Below are positions 11,453-22,877 of a stretch of DNA of 64,000 bases, in pieces. The notes beneath the pieces were generated by a model. It was not told where the DNA came from. It saw only the letters and a program-made list of their open reading frames with translations, and did not search any database. The stretch is taken from positions 1 to 64,000 of the forward strand of contig CAKTUU010000006.1 of assembly GCA_934621505.1 (NCBI GenBank), given 5' to 3'. The translations under genes were made by a program, and so were the position numbers. This stretch comes from an uncultured Clostridia bacterium. GTDB lineage: Bacteria; Bacillota; Clostridia; Christensenellales; Aristaeellaceae. Numbering within the stretch: position 1 is the stretch's first letter; each line of letters opens with the position of its first letter.

Positions 11453-12295
11453 ATGGCTGGATCGTCCATGAAGGACATCAAGCTGCGCATCAAAAGCGTG
11501 GAAAGCACCATGCAGATTACCAAGGCCATGCAGCTGGTGGCTACCTCCAAACTGCGCCGCGCCAAAGAACGCATGGAAAACAGCCAGCCCTACGCCGCTG
11601 TGGCCGGGCAGGCGCTGGAGGCGGCCATTGCCCATTGCGAAAGCGAAAACGTGCCCTATGTAACCCCCCGTCCGGTGAAGCGCTGCTGCTATGTGGTGAT
11701 TGCGGGCGAGCGGGGACTGGCTGGCGGCTATAACAGCAACGTGTTCAAGGCCGTAGCCGCCGATATGGGGGATACCTCCTGCTGCGTGCTGCCCCTGGGA
11801 CGCAAGGCCATTGAAAAGTACCATCACCTGGGCGTTGAATTGCTGAGCAATGCCTATTCCAGGGTCGAGGGAATGTCCGTTGGGCAGTGCTATCAGCTGG
11901 CGAAGCTGCTGACCCGGGGCTATCAGGCCGGGCAGTTTGATCAGGTAAAGCTGGCGTATACCACCTTCCACAGCATGCTGGATCAGGAGGCGCGGGTGGA
12001 AACCCTGCTGCCCCTGCCGCCCATGAAGGAGGGCGGATCGTCCCCCGGCGCGGTGTATGAGCCCAGCGTGGAGGAAATGCTGGAGCAGGTGGTGCCGGAC
12101 TTTCTGGCCGGCAAGCTGTACAGCGCGCTGTGCGATTCCTTCGCCAGCGAAGTGGCCGCCCGCCGGGGCGCCATGGACAGCGCCACCCGCAACGCTCAGG
12201 ATATGATCGGCAGCCTGACGCTGAAGTATAACCGGGCCCGCCAGGGCGCTATTACTCAGGAGATTACGGAAATCGTGGCCGGTGCGGAGGAGTAG
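11453..12295 (+). CDS. atpG: F-type ATP synthase subunit gamma
   Basis: Central rotor shaft. 280 residues. The N-terminal helix with IKSVESTMQITKAMQLVATS (about 12-31) and the C-terminal helix rich in NAQDMI...KYNRARQ are the two conserved coiled-coil ends. AGGAGGGG lies eight bases before ATG 11453. Confidence 0.96.
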   Translation: MAGSSMKDIKLRIKSVESTMQITKAMQLVATSKLRRAKERMENSQPYAAVAGQALEAAIAHCESENVPYVTPRPVKRCCYVVIAGERGLAGGYNSNVFKAVAADMGDTSCCVLPLGRKAIEKYHHLGVELLSNAYSRVEGMSVGQCYQLAKLLTRGYQAGQFDQVKLAYTTFHSMLDQEARVETLLPLPPMKEGGSSPGAVYEPSVEEMLEQVVPDFLAGKLYSALCDSFASEVAARRGAMDSATRNAQDMIGSLTLKYNRARQGAITQEITEIVAGAEE

Positions 12296-14121
<1,826 letters not shown>

Positions 14122-14123
14122 GG

Positions 14124-14165
14124 TGCAAAAAGCGTTCAGGAGCGTTCCTGGACGCTTTTGCTTTT
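14124..14165 (+). terminator. Terminator of the ATP synthase operon
   Basis: A stem of about 15 pairs (14124-14139 with 14147-14161, one bulge, one wobble) and a 7-base loop, followed by CTTTT. It begins two bases after the atpC stop. Confidence 0.9.
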
Positions 14166-14248
14166 AAGCAATCGCTTCTATTATTTCGTAAAAAATACAA
14201 AATAATAAAGAAAATGTTACAAAATTGCGTGCATTTTTATCAAAAGTG

Positions 14249-14257
14249 TGTTATACT
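14249..14257 (+). promoter_or_regulatory. Extended -10 promoter of the methyltransferase gene
   Basis: TG-T-TATACT (14249-14257) fits an extended -10 element in a strikingly AT-rich stretch (14165-14265). No matching -35 box is seen. It lies about 36 bases upstream of the chosen ATG. Confidence 0.55.
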
Positions 14258-14293
14258 ATTCCGGCAAAGAGGACGGAGTTGAGGAGAAACCCC

Positions 14294-14908
14294 ATGATTA
14301 CGAAAGTGCAGGGCAAAACCCTGAGCGGAGAAATCGTTGCAGCAAAACCTCCCAAGCTGTCGGCGCTGGAAAAGGGAATGCTCAAATGGGCGGTGGTTAA
14401 CCCGGACGACCGGGTGCTGGACGCCAACGTGTGCGAAGGCATGATCGCCGAATACCTGCGGCGCAATCTGCAATGCGAGGTCTGCGGCGTATCGTCCAAT
14501 ATGGACCATGTGCGCAGCGCCCGAAACCGCCTGCAAAGCTGTGATATTGTCTACGCGGGGGATATTCCCTGGCGGGAAAACGCCTTTGACGCGGTTTTGT
14601 ACCAGGTGCAGGATGGAGAACAGCTGGACAGGATGGTGGGGGAAACGTACCGCGTGCTAAAGCCCGGCGGTCAGCTGGTGCTGGGCCTGCACAGCTATCC
14701 GGGTCCATTGGCCGTGACCGCCCGTTTGCTGGCGGAGGACCGGCTGGAGGGCGCTGTACTGCCCACCCGTCAGGAGCTTTGCCAGATGCTGACGAAGCGC
14801 CATTTTCAACAGGTAACCTGGCAGCGCACCGGTTTTGCCGCCGGGGTGGTCATTGCCTGGAAGCCGAAGGAAAACGTAGACGCTTTTTTGAAAAAAACAG
14901 AAATGTAA
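14294..14908 (+). CDS. Class I SAM-dependent methyltransferase-like protein
   Basis: 204 residues with the outline of a Rossmann methyltransferase: motif I region RVLDANVCEG (about 43-52), an acidic/loop segment GVSSNMDHVRSAR, and motif VI-like YRVLKPGGQLVLG (about 119-131). Motif I lacks the usual GxGxG glycines, so cofactor binding or catalysis may be altered. ATG 14294 follows GAGGAGAAAC. It is a single gene between two terminators. The substrate is unknown. Confidence 0.65.
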   Translation: MITKVQGKTLSGEIVAAKPPKLSALEKGMLKWAVVNPDDRVLDANVCEGMIAEYLRRNLQCEVCGVSSNMDHVRSARNRLQSCDIVYAGDIPWRENAFDAVLYQVQDGEQLDRMVGETYRVLKPGGQLVLGLHSYPGPLAVTARLLAEDRLEGAVLPTRQELCQMLTKRHFQQVTWQRTGFAAGVVIAWKPKENVDAFLKKTEM

Positions 14909-14912
14909 ACAA

Positions 14913-14942
14913 AACTGCCGGGCGCGTGTAAGTCCGGCAGTT
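14913..14942. terminator. Bidirectional terminator between convergent genes
   Basis: Perfect 9-base stem AACTGCCGG/CCGGCAGTT (14913-14921 and 14934-14942) between the plus-strand methyltransferase and the minus-strand YbaK gene. It is followed by TGTTCTTT on plus and preceded by an A-rich run, so it can work in both directions. Confidence 0.8.
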
Positions 14943-14958
14943 GTTCTTTGGACCGTTT

Positions 14959-15432
14959 TCAGCTTTGAGTCACGTCGCAGACAGTGTAAGCGACAGCCTT
15001 GCGCAAATCGTCAGGCGTAACTTCTACCTGATAGCCCACCTTGCCCGCGCTGAAGATCAGCGTATCGCACAATTCCACCGTTTCGTCAACCACCGTGGGA
15101 AACAGCTTTTTCATCCCGATGGGGGAACAGCCGCCGTGAATATAGCCGGTGAGGGGCAAAAGCTCCTTGCTTTTGATCATGGCGATGTTCTTTTCGTGAA
15201 CGGCAGCGGCGGCCTTTTTCAAGGAAAGCTCCTCGCCCACGGGAATCACAAAAACATAGTTCTTACCTGACGCGCCAACGGTGACCAGGGTTTTAAACAC
15301 ATGGGTTTCATCCTGGTGCAGAAAACGCGCCACCTCCACCCCGCTGGGAACAGAGCCGTCGCAGGGGTATTCATAGGCTTTGTAAGCGATGTGCAGACTG
15401 TCCAGCACACGCATCACATTGGTTTTATCCAT
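14959..15432 (-). CDS. ybaK: YbaK/EbsC-family aminoacyl-tRNA deacylase
   Basis: Trans-editing enzyme that hydrolyses mischarged tRNA, classically Cys-tRNA(Pro). 157 residues from ATG 15432; a TTG one codon earlier is an alternative. The catalytic lysine lies in HVFKTLV (about 45-51). The loops GVEVARFLHQDE and YIHGGCSPIGMKK (about 98-110), typical of YbaK, are present. It starts 13 bases after the stop of the large membrane protein gene, so both are probably co-transcribed. Confidence 0.9.
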   Translation of the reverse strand: MDKTNVMRVLDSLHIAYKAYEYPCDGSVPSGVEVARFLHQDETHVFKTLVTVGASGKNYVFVIPVGEELSLKKAAAAVHEKNIAMIKSKELLPLTGYIHGGCSPIGMKKLFPTVVDETVELCDTLIFSAGKVGYQVEVTPDDLRKAVAYTVCDVTQS

Positions 15433-15445
15433 CAAAACTGCGTCC

Positions 15446-17239
15446 TTATTGTTCTTCGGGGGCCAGGGTGTTGACAGGCGCGCTGCACTTGATGCAGGGC
15501 AGCAAGCCCTTGCTCTTGTATTCTCCCAGTTCCCGGTAGGAGAAGGTGCCCGTCAGGGGCAGGTATTCTTCCTTTACGCTGGGACAGTAGGCGTCCAGGT
15601 GGTAGTAGCTGCCGCCGTTGGGGTTGTAGTACAGGGTGGTGCTGGCGGGCGGCGCGGGGGTCACGGTGGTGCGGGGCGGCTCGGTGGCCAGACCGCCGGC
15701 GTTTTTGTTGTTGACCACATTTTCATCATCGCTGCCGCTGGAGGTGGTTACCTCGTCATTGGTCGCCAGCGAGTTGGGGTTGACGTACCAGTCCTCGCCC
15801 TCCTTGACCATCATGACCATAAAGCGGTATACGGTGGGCGTTTTGCCGTTGTTTTTGTTGATGGTCGCCGTCATGGTAATGGTGCGGCTGGAATCCTGCT
15901 CCGATCCGCCCACTTCCTCAATGGTAAAGTCCTCGGGGGTGCGGTTGGCCAGCAGCATAAACAGCGCGGTGGTGCGGTTTTCCTGGGCGCTGGCCCAGCT
16001 GGGCTGCACCAGATTGACCATCTCGTTTACGTTGTTGCCCTCCCACAGGGTCATAAAGGTTTCCAGACGCTGCTGGGCTTGGGAAGCGCCCATGCCCTCC
16101 GGCGTGGGAGTGGGTTCTGCCGGCGCGGGCGTTTCTTCCGGAATCGCGCCCATCAAGGACGGGTCCTCGGAGGGGGCCGCGCTTACCTGAGCGCTGGCAG
16201 GCTCCACCCCGCCCGAAGCGGTGCGGCGGTTATCCTGAACGCCCTGCATCATCATGGCGATGCAGACGATGCACAGAGCCACATAGACCATGCTGACAAT
16301 CAGCCGGGTAGCGGGCGCATAGGACTGACGGTACCACATGGCGCCCAGCCCGGCCACGGACAGCGCCATGAAGGCGTACCGCAAAAAGTCAAAGCTGCTG
16401 GAAAGAAAAATGCAGGGGATAAACAGAAGCGGCAGCAAGCCAAACAGAAAGATGGAAAGCAGTTGATCCGCGTTCAGGGATTTACGCGGCTTTTTGGTTT
16501 GCTGCTGGGGGGTAAAGGCGGCGGGCTGCTGAGGAGCCGCGGGCGCGAAGTTCATAAACGCCGCCTGCTGGGACTGCTGCATCTGGGGCGATTGAGCGAA
16601 ACCGGCCGGTTGGGAAGCAAAAGGCATTACCGGCTGCGGAGCGGACGCAAAGGGCGCGGACTGCACGTTAGGCGCGTTCTGCGTCCGCGTGGGCGGCACA
16701 TAACCCTGTCCCCGCAAAGAGAAAGGATTTTGCGGGTTGATGGCGGGGGCGCTGTTGCCCAGGGGCAGCTGCTGGTTGGACGGCGCCGCGAAGGGCGAGC
16801 CGCCTGCCGGAGGCACAAAGGTGGGCGTGGCAAAGGGAATCTGCGTTGTTTGCTGGCCCGGCTGCTGCATAAAAGGGGCGACTCCCGCCATGGGAGAGGT
16901 TCCCATCACCGGCATAGACCCCATCATTGGGGCAGCGCCCATCATAGACGGCGAGCCCATCAGGGGTGAGGAACCCGTCATGGGCACAGAAACCGTCGGG
17001 CCCATCATGGGTCCGTTCACTGGCGCGGCGGCGGGAAACGTTGCCCCGGAAGGTGAAAAAGCCGCCGGGGCAGCGGGCTGGGCAAACGGCTGCTGAAAGC
17101 TGGCGGACGGCTCCGGCACCTGGGAAAAATCAGGCGATTCCGGGGCCTGGCGCACCGGCTGGGCCGGGCGCTTTAAAAAACCGCGCTTTTGCATGCCATA
17201 GGTTGGGGTAACGGAATATCTCATTCGGTTTGCGTTCAT
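15446..17239 (-). CDS. Met/Pro-rich membrane protein with C-terminal cysteine domain
   Basis: 597 residues from ATG 17239 (AAGGAG eight bases upstream). Residues 1-230 are low complexity, rich in Pro, Gln, Ala and Met. At about 77-124 the pattern PMMG/PLMG/PVMG repeats roughly every six to eight residues. Three hydrophobic helices follow (about 250-335). The second half is a predicted extracytoplasmic domain with a Thr/Pro-rich stretch, and then a C-terminal module (about 540-590) with GGSYYHLDAYC and LPCIKC. That module resembles small metal-binding or Ada-like zinc modules. No enzyme function is recognised. It has its own promoter and is followed closely by ybaK. Confidence 0.75.
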   Translation of the reverse strand: MNANRMRYSVTPTYGMQKRGFLKRPAQPVRQAPESPDFSQVPEPSASFQQPFAQPAAPAAFSPSGATFPAAAPVNGPMMGPTVSVPMTGSSPLMGSPSMMGAAPMMGSMPVMGTSPMAGVAPFMQQPGQQTTQIPFATPTFVPPAGGSPFAAPSNQQLPLGNSAPAINPQNPFSLRGQGYVPPTRTQNAPNVQSAPFASAPQPVMPFASQPAGFAQSPQMQQSQQAAFMNFAPAAPQQPAAFTPQQQTKKPRKSLNADQLLSIFLFGLLPLLFIPCIFLSSSFDFLRYAFMALSVAGLGAMWYRQSYAPATRLIVSMVYVALCIVCIAMMMQGVQDNRRTASGGVEPASAQVSAAPSEDPSLMGAIPEETPAPAEPTPTPEGMGASQAQQRLETFMTLWEGNNVNEMVNLVQPSWASAQENRTTALFMLLANRTPEDFTIEEVGGSEQDSSRTITMTATINKNNGKTPTVYRFMVMMVKEGEDWYVNPNSLATNDEVTTSSGSDDENVVNNKNAGGLATEPPRTTVTPAPPASTTLYYNPNGGSYYHLDAYCPSVKEEYLPLTGTFSYRELGEYKSKGLLPCIKCSAPVNTLAPEEQ

Positions 17240-17327
17240 GATGCATCTCCTTGCATAACCGGTTGGAAAAAGACAACGCCTTCTTTTTGCAGGGAAGACC
17301 AGGCACATGGCGTGCATAGTCCTTTCT

Positions 17328-17355
17328 ATTATAGCACATATTGCAATTTTGTAAA
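17328..17355 (-). promoter_or_regulatory. Promoter of the Met/Pro-rich membrane protein gene
   Basis: Minus strand TTTACA (17355-17350), a 16-base spacer and TATAAT (17333-17328) preceded by TGC, which makes an extended -10. About 90 bases before the ATG. Confidence 0.7.
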
Positions 17356-17403
17356 CGGAAAGCCGCTGGAATATGAAAGAAAAATAACAAAGTTATAACA
17401 AAT

Positions 17404-17576
17404 CATGGAAAAATCGGACGCGTCCATTCCATTCACCCCATGGTGCGTATGCAGAACAGACGGCCGGAATGGAAAAATCCGCCCGGTCCGTCCGGAAAAC
17501 CAGCCGGGAAGTTGTCAGAGGGGCTGTATCCCTTCTGACCATGGCGGAAAGGCTCACCGCCCGACGGACTTTTTTT
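17404..17576 (+). ncRNA. Candidate structured non-coding RNA
   Basis: The segment lies in a 487-base divergent spacer without a supported gene. A 7-base helix GTCCGTC/GACGGAC (17486-17492 with 17563-17569) encloses at least two hairpins: 17514-17539 (GTCAGA/TCTGAC plus a G-C extension) and 17543-17561 (GGCGG/CCGCC). A run of seven T follows immediately (17570-17576). Upstream, CCATTCC (17424-17430) pairs with GGAATGG (17466-17472). A weak promoter (TTGTAA, 17 bases, TATGAA, 17349-17377) lies before it. The downstream operon has its own promoter, so this looks like an independent small RNA rather than a leader. It does not match 6S, SRP, tmRNA or RNase P by eye. Confidence 0.45.
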
Positions 17577-17617
17577 GGACGGCCTGAGCAGGGATTGAAA
17601 AACCTGCCATGAATCAG

Positions 17618-17646
17618 TTGCGCAAAACGCCATAATCATGTATAAT
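17618..17646 (+). promoter_or_regulatory. Promoter of the asp23-fakA-recG operon
   Basis: TTGCGC (17618-17623), 17-base spacer, TATAAT (17641-17646), about 80 bases before the asp23 start. Confidence 0.82.
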
Positions 17647-17726
17647 TAATCTGACTTGCTTTGCACAGAACAGAAGCGGGTCAGCATTGTGGGCGGTTTT
17701 CCGCCGCGCAAGGAGGCGTAAATCTT

Positions 17727-18077
17727 ATGGAATGTAAGATCAAAAACGACATAGGAACCATTTCCATTACGGAGGACGTAATGCTGAAGGTTGTGGGCTA
17801 CGCGGCCCTGGAATGCTACGGCATTGTGGCCATGTCCAGCAAGCGCGCCAAGGACGGGCTCGTGGAATGGCTGGGCCGGGAAAACCTGTCCAAGGGCGTG
17901 CAGCTGAAACTGGTGGACGATATGCTGGATGTGGATCTGTTCATCATCGTGGAATACGGCATCTGCATCGCAGAGGTTTGCAAGACCATCGTGGAAACGG
18001 TGCGCTACAAGCTGGAAAGCATGACCGGCGTAAAAGTGCGCCGCGTCAACATCTCCGTGGAGGGCGTCCGCGTATAA
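17727..18077 (+). CDS. Asp23/Gls24-family envelope stress protein (YloU-like)
   Basis: 116 residues, small cytoplasmic Asp23/Gls24 domain with the repeated pattern of short strands and helices (ISITEDVMLKVVGYAALEC, then VDLFIIVEYG, then KLESMTGVKVRRVNISVEGV). ATG 17727 has AGGAGG ten bases upstream. It is followed by fakA and recG, the conserved Bacillota yloU-yloV-recG order. Family members are linked to envelope stress or membrane association. The exact role is not known. Confidence 0.9.
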   Translation: MECKIKNDIGTISITEDVMLKVVGYAALECYGIVAMSSKRAKDGLVEWLGRENLSKGVQLKLVDDMLDVDLFIIVEYGICIAEVCKTIVETVRYKLESMTGVKVRRVNISVEGVRV

Positions 18078-18104
18078 TTACTAGCGTGTCGGGAGGAAAC
18101 CACC

Positions 18105-19772
18105 TTGATCCAAACCAAAACGATTGATGGCGTGCTGCTGCGCGATATGGTTGTGACCGGCGCCGCCATGCTGGAAAAGAACCGGGAAGCGGTTGACGCT
18201 TTGAATGTTTTTCCCGTGCCGGACGGCGATACGGGCACCAACATGAGCCTGACCATGGCCTCCGCCACCAAGGAGGTAAGCCAGAAGGAATACCTGAGCG
18301 CCGGGGAGGCGGCCGCGGCGGTGGCCAAGGGCGCTTTGCGCGGCGCGCGCGGCAACAGCGGCGTCATTACCTCCCAGCTGTTCCGCGGCTTTGCCCGGGC
18401 GCTGGACGGGGTGGAGCGTATTACTCCGCCCCAGTTTGCCGCCGCGCTCCAGCGGGGTGCGGAAACCGCCTATAAGGCGGTAATGAAGCCCAAGGAAGGC
18501 ACCATTTTAACCGTGGCCCGCGTCATTGCCGAGGAGGCCGTCAAGCAGGCCGAACTGACGCCGGACGATTATGATGCGCTGTTCCGCAATATCCTGACCA
18601 CCGGCGAGGCCATTTTGAAAAAGACCCAGCAGATGCTGCCTGCTCTGACCCAGGCCGGGGTGGTGGACGCCGGCGGCCGGGGTCTGCTGCACATTTACAA
18701 GGGCTATGTGGCCTGTCTGCGGGGCGAGGAGCTGGAGGACGAGGAAGCGGCCCCCGGCGAGGAAGGCTTTGTGGATGACCATGACCTTATGGGTGAAATC
18801 AAATTCACCTATTGTACCGAGTTCAGCATCCAAAACCTGTTCTCCGACATTCTGGAGGAGGATATCGACTCCTTCCGCCGCCGCCTGAACCGCATTGGCG
18901 ACAGCGTGCAGGTATCCGGCGATTTAAGCCGGGTCAAGGTGCATGTGCATACCAACGAGCCCAGCAAGGCCCTCGAATACGGCCTGAGCCTGGGCGAACT
19001 GGTGGACATCAAGATTGAAAACCTGCTGCAAAAGCGCCGGGAAAAAGAGGCCGCCCAGCAGCAGGACAATCCCCCCGCTCAGGAAGACCAGACTGAGGAG
19101 CAGCAGCCCGCCAAGGAATACGGCATGGTGGCCGTGTCCCTTGGGGAAGGCTTTAACCGGATTTTTGCCGACCTGCAGGTGGATTCCATCGTAGAGGGCG
19201 GCCAGACCATGAACCCCAGCATTCAGGACCTGGCCGAGGCCGTAAACAGGACCCACGCCTCCACGGTGTTTGTGCTGCCCAACAACGGCAATGTGATTCT
19301 GGCGGCCCAGCAGGCGGCGGAGCTTTGCGAGGACAAGAAGGTGCTGGTCATTCCCACCAAAAACGTGGCCATGGGCATTGCCGCGGCCATCGCCTTCCAG
19401 CCGGAAGCCACGCCGGAGGAAAACGCCGCCCGCATGGACGAGGCGGCCCAGCGGGTGCGTACCGGCACCGTTACCTACGCGGTGCGGGATACGGATTTGG
19501 ATGACCTGCACATCAAGGAGGGCGACATCATCGGCCTGTACAACGGCAAAATTCATACCGTTGGCAGCAGCGTCCATGACGTAACCCGGGACCTGATGAA
19601 GGAAATCGTTACGGACGAGGATGAGCTGATTACCGTTTACTATGGCAAGGACACTTCCGAGCAGGACGCGCAGACCCTGACGGATGAACTGACCCAGATG
19701 TACCCGGATTGCGATGTGGATATGCAGATGGGCGGCCAGCCTTTGTATTACTATCTGGTATCTGTGGAGTAA
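18105..19772 (+). CDS. fakA: Fatty acid kinase subunit A-like protein (DAK2 plus DegV-like domains, YloV)
   Basis: ATP-binding subunit of the fatty acid kinase that, with a lipid-binding FakB/DegV protein, phosphorylates exogenous fatty acids. 555 residues. The N-terminal DhaL/DAK2 domain has the ATP/metal motif VFPVPDGDTGTNMS (about 35-48). A central segment is followed by a charged Glu/Gln linker (about 305-335) and a C-terminal domain. The start is TTG at 18105 with GGGAGG nine bases upstream. No fakB is in the window. Confidence 0.9.
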   Translation: MIQTKTIDGVLLRDMVVTGAAMLEKNREAVDALNVFPVPDGDTGTNMSLTMASATKEVSQKEYLSAGEAAAAVAKGALRGARGNSGVITSQLFRGFARALDGVERITPPQFAAALQRGAETAYKAVMKPKEGTILTVARVIAEEAVKQAELTPDDYDALFRNILTTGEAILKKTQQMLPALTQAGVVDAGGRGLLHIYKGYVACLRGEELEDEEAAPGEEGFVDDHDLMGEIKFTYCTEFSIQNLFSDILEEDIDSFRRRLNRIGDSVQVSGDLSRVKVHVHTNEPSKALEYGLSLGELVDIKIENLLQKRREKEAAQQQDNPPAQEDQTEEQQPAKEYGMVAVSLGEGFNRIFADLQVDSIVEGGQTMNPSIQDLAEAVNRTHASTVFVLPNNGNVILAAQQAAELCEDKKVLVIPTKNVAMGIAAAIAFQPEATPEENAARMDEAAQRVRTGTVTYAVRDTDLDDLHIKEGDIIGLYNGKIHTVGSSVHDVTRDLMKEIVTDEDELITVYYGKDTSEQDAQTLTDELTQMYPDCDVDMQMGGQPLYYYLVSVE

Positions 19773-19774
19773 TC

Positions 19775-21784
<2,010 letters not shown>

Positions 21785-21787
21785 GGA

Positions 21788-21816
21788 TTGAAAAATGACC
21801 TCTGGGACGCTACAAT
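21788..21816 (+). promoter_or_regulatory. Promoter of trmL
   Basis: TTGAAA (21788-21793) and TACAAT (21811-21816) with a 17-base spacer, starting four bases after the recG stop and about 39 bases before the chosen TTG start. Confidence 0.75.
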
Positions 21817-21854
21817 ATCGGTATATCAGACAGAATGAAGGGAAGGAACCATCC

Positions 21855-22370
21855 TTGCATATCGTGCTTTACCAGCCGGAAATTCCCCAAAACACAGGCA
21901 ACATCGCCCGAACCTGCGCCGCTACCGGCAGCATGCTGCATCTGATCAAGCCCCTGGGCTTTTCGCTGGAGGACAAGTACCTGAAGCGAGCCGGGCTGGA
22001 CTACTGGAATATGATGCAGTACCGGGTGTATGAAAATTTTGAGGAACTGATGGCCGCCTGGCCGGGGGCGCAAATGCACTTTTTATCCACCAAAGCGCCC
22101 CGCAGCTATACCCAGGTCGCCTACCAGCCGGATGATTTTCTGGTATTTGGCTGCGAGACCCGTGGCCTGCCGGAAAGCCTGCTGTCCAGGGTGTACGACC
22201 GATGTGTGCGCATTCCCATGGTGCCCGGAGCCCGCAGCCTGAATTTAAGCAATTCGGTGGCGATTGTCACCTATGAGGCCCTGCGGCAGCAGGGGTTTGC
22301 CCGGCTTCAGCAGGCGGGCAGCCTGACGGGCCGCCAGGACGAAGCCGCCCCATGGATGGATTATGTGTGA
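21855..22370 (+). CDS. trmL: tRNA (cytidine/uridine-34 2'-O)-methyltransferase TrmL
   Basis: SPOUT-class enzyme that methylates the wobble ribose of tRNA-Leu. 171 residues from TTG 21855 (GGAAGGA upstream); the frame is open further upstream, but the promoter there overlaps it. Motifs: LYQPEIPQNTGNIARTCAAT at the N-terminus, VFGCETRGLP (about 96-105) and the knot signature IPMVPGARSLNLSNSVAIV (about 118-136). A C-terminal tail of about 15 residues is extra. Confidence 0.93.
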   Translation: MHIVLYQPEIPQNTGNIARTCAATGSMLHLIKPLGFSLEDKYLKRAGLDYWNMMQYRVYENFEELMAAWPGAQMHFLSTKAPRSYTQVAYQPDDFLVFGCETRGLPESLLSRVYDRCVRIPMVPGARSLNLSNSVAIVTYEALRQQGFARLQQAGSLTGRQDEAAPWMDYV

Positions 22371-22407
22371 TGCTTCGTTGGTTTTGGGAAAGGATGTGAG
22401 CGTTTTC

Positions 22408-22755
22408 ATGGCAAACCGACGGCGGCGCTTTCATGGCCGCGAACTGGAAGATGAAACCGTGGAATTGGGCGATGTGCTGGAACCCTACGATTCCCAGCCC
22501 GCTCAGGAGGACGATTATTATCCCGAATATCAGGAAATGTACCAGCCCCCGATGTATGAGGAGGACCCTGACCAGCAGGAGGAGGAAGACTCCGAGGGGC
22601 ATTTTCGCATTGCCATGGGCGTGTTTGACATGATCAGCATTTTGATTGGCGCGGTGGTCATTCTGGTGCTGGTGGCGCTGCTGGTAACGCTGGTGAACTG
22701 GCTGCGCACGGATATCCTGCACTCCGCCCTGCTGCTGCAAAGCGGGCTGCAATAA
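22408..22755 (+). CDS. Small acidic single-pass membrane protein, unknown function
   Basis: 115 residues. Basic start (MANRRRRFHG), then a very acidic, Tyr/Pro-rich region (about 12-65), then one membrane helix (about 75-97) and a short tail. ATG 22408 has GGGAAAGG about 15 bases upstream, which is loose; a GTG twelve bases earlier is less likely. It follows trmL by 37 bases and may share its transcript. No family is recognised. Confidence 0.55.
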   Translation: MANRRRRFHGRELEDETVELGDVLEPYDSQPAQEDDYYPEYQEMYQPPMYEEDPDQQEEEDSEGHFRIAMGVFDMISILIGAVVILVLVALLVTLVNWLRTDILHSALLLQSGLQ

Positions 22756-22834
22756 GGGATGAAATGCATAAAAATCCATAAAATGTAAAACACGGTTCTT
22801 TCGTGCGGTTTTCCGTCCATTCACGAAGAATGGC

Positions 22835-22863
22835 TTGTATGTTTCCTTTGATGCGGCTACAAT
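22835..22863 (+). promoter_or_regulatory. Promoter-like site before the truncated surface protein
   Basis: TTGTAT (22835-22840), 17-base spacer, TACAAT (22858-22863). It would transcribe the headless surface-protein frame that follows. Confidence 0.5.
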
Positions 22864-22877
22864 CATTGTGGTTATAG

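Noticed and set aside
15389..16969. 526-codon plus-strand frame opposite the Met/Pro-rich membrane protein
   Set aside because: Gly/Arg/His-rich reverse reading of a low-complexity gene; no family features.
17401..17587. 60-codon plus-strand frame in the structured spacer
   Set aside because: No ribosome site and it crosses the T-run of the candidate RNA; the base-pairing explains the segment better.
22756..22877. Riboswitch before the surface-protein remnant
   Set aside because: Only one weak CCATTC/GAATGG hairpin is visible and no known riboswitch core.
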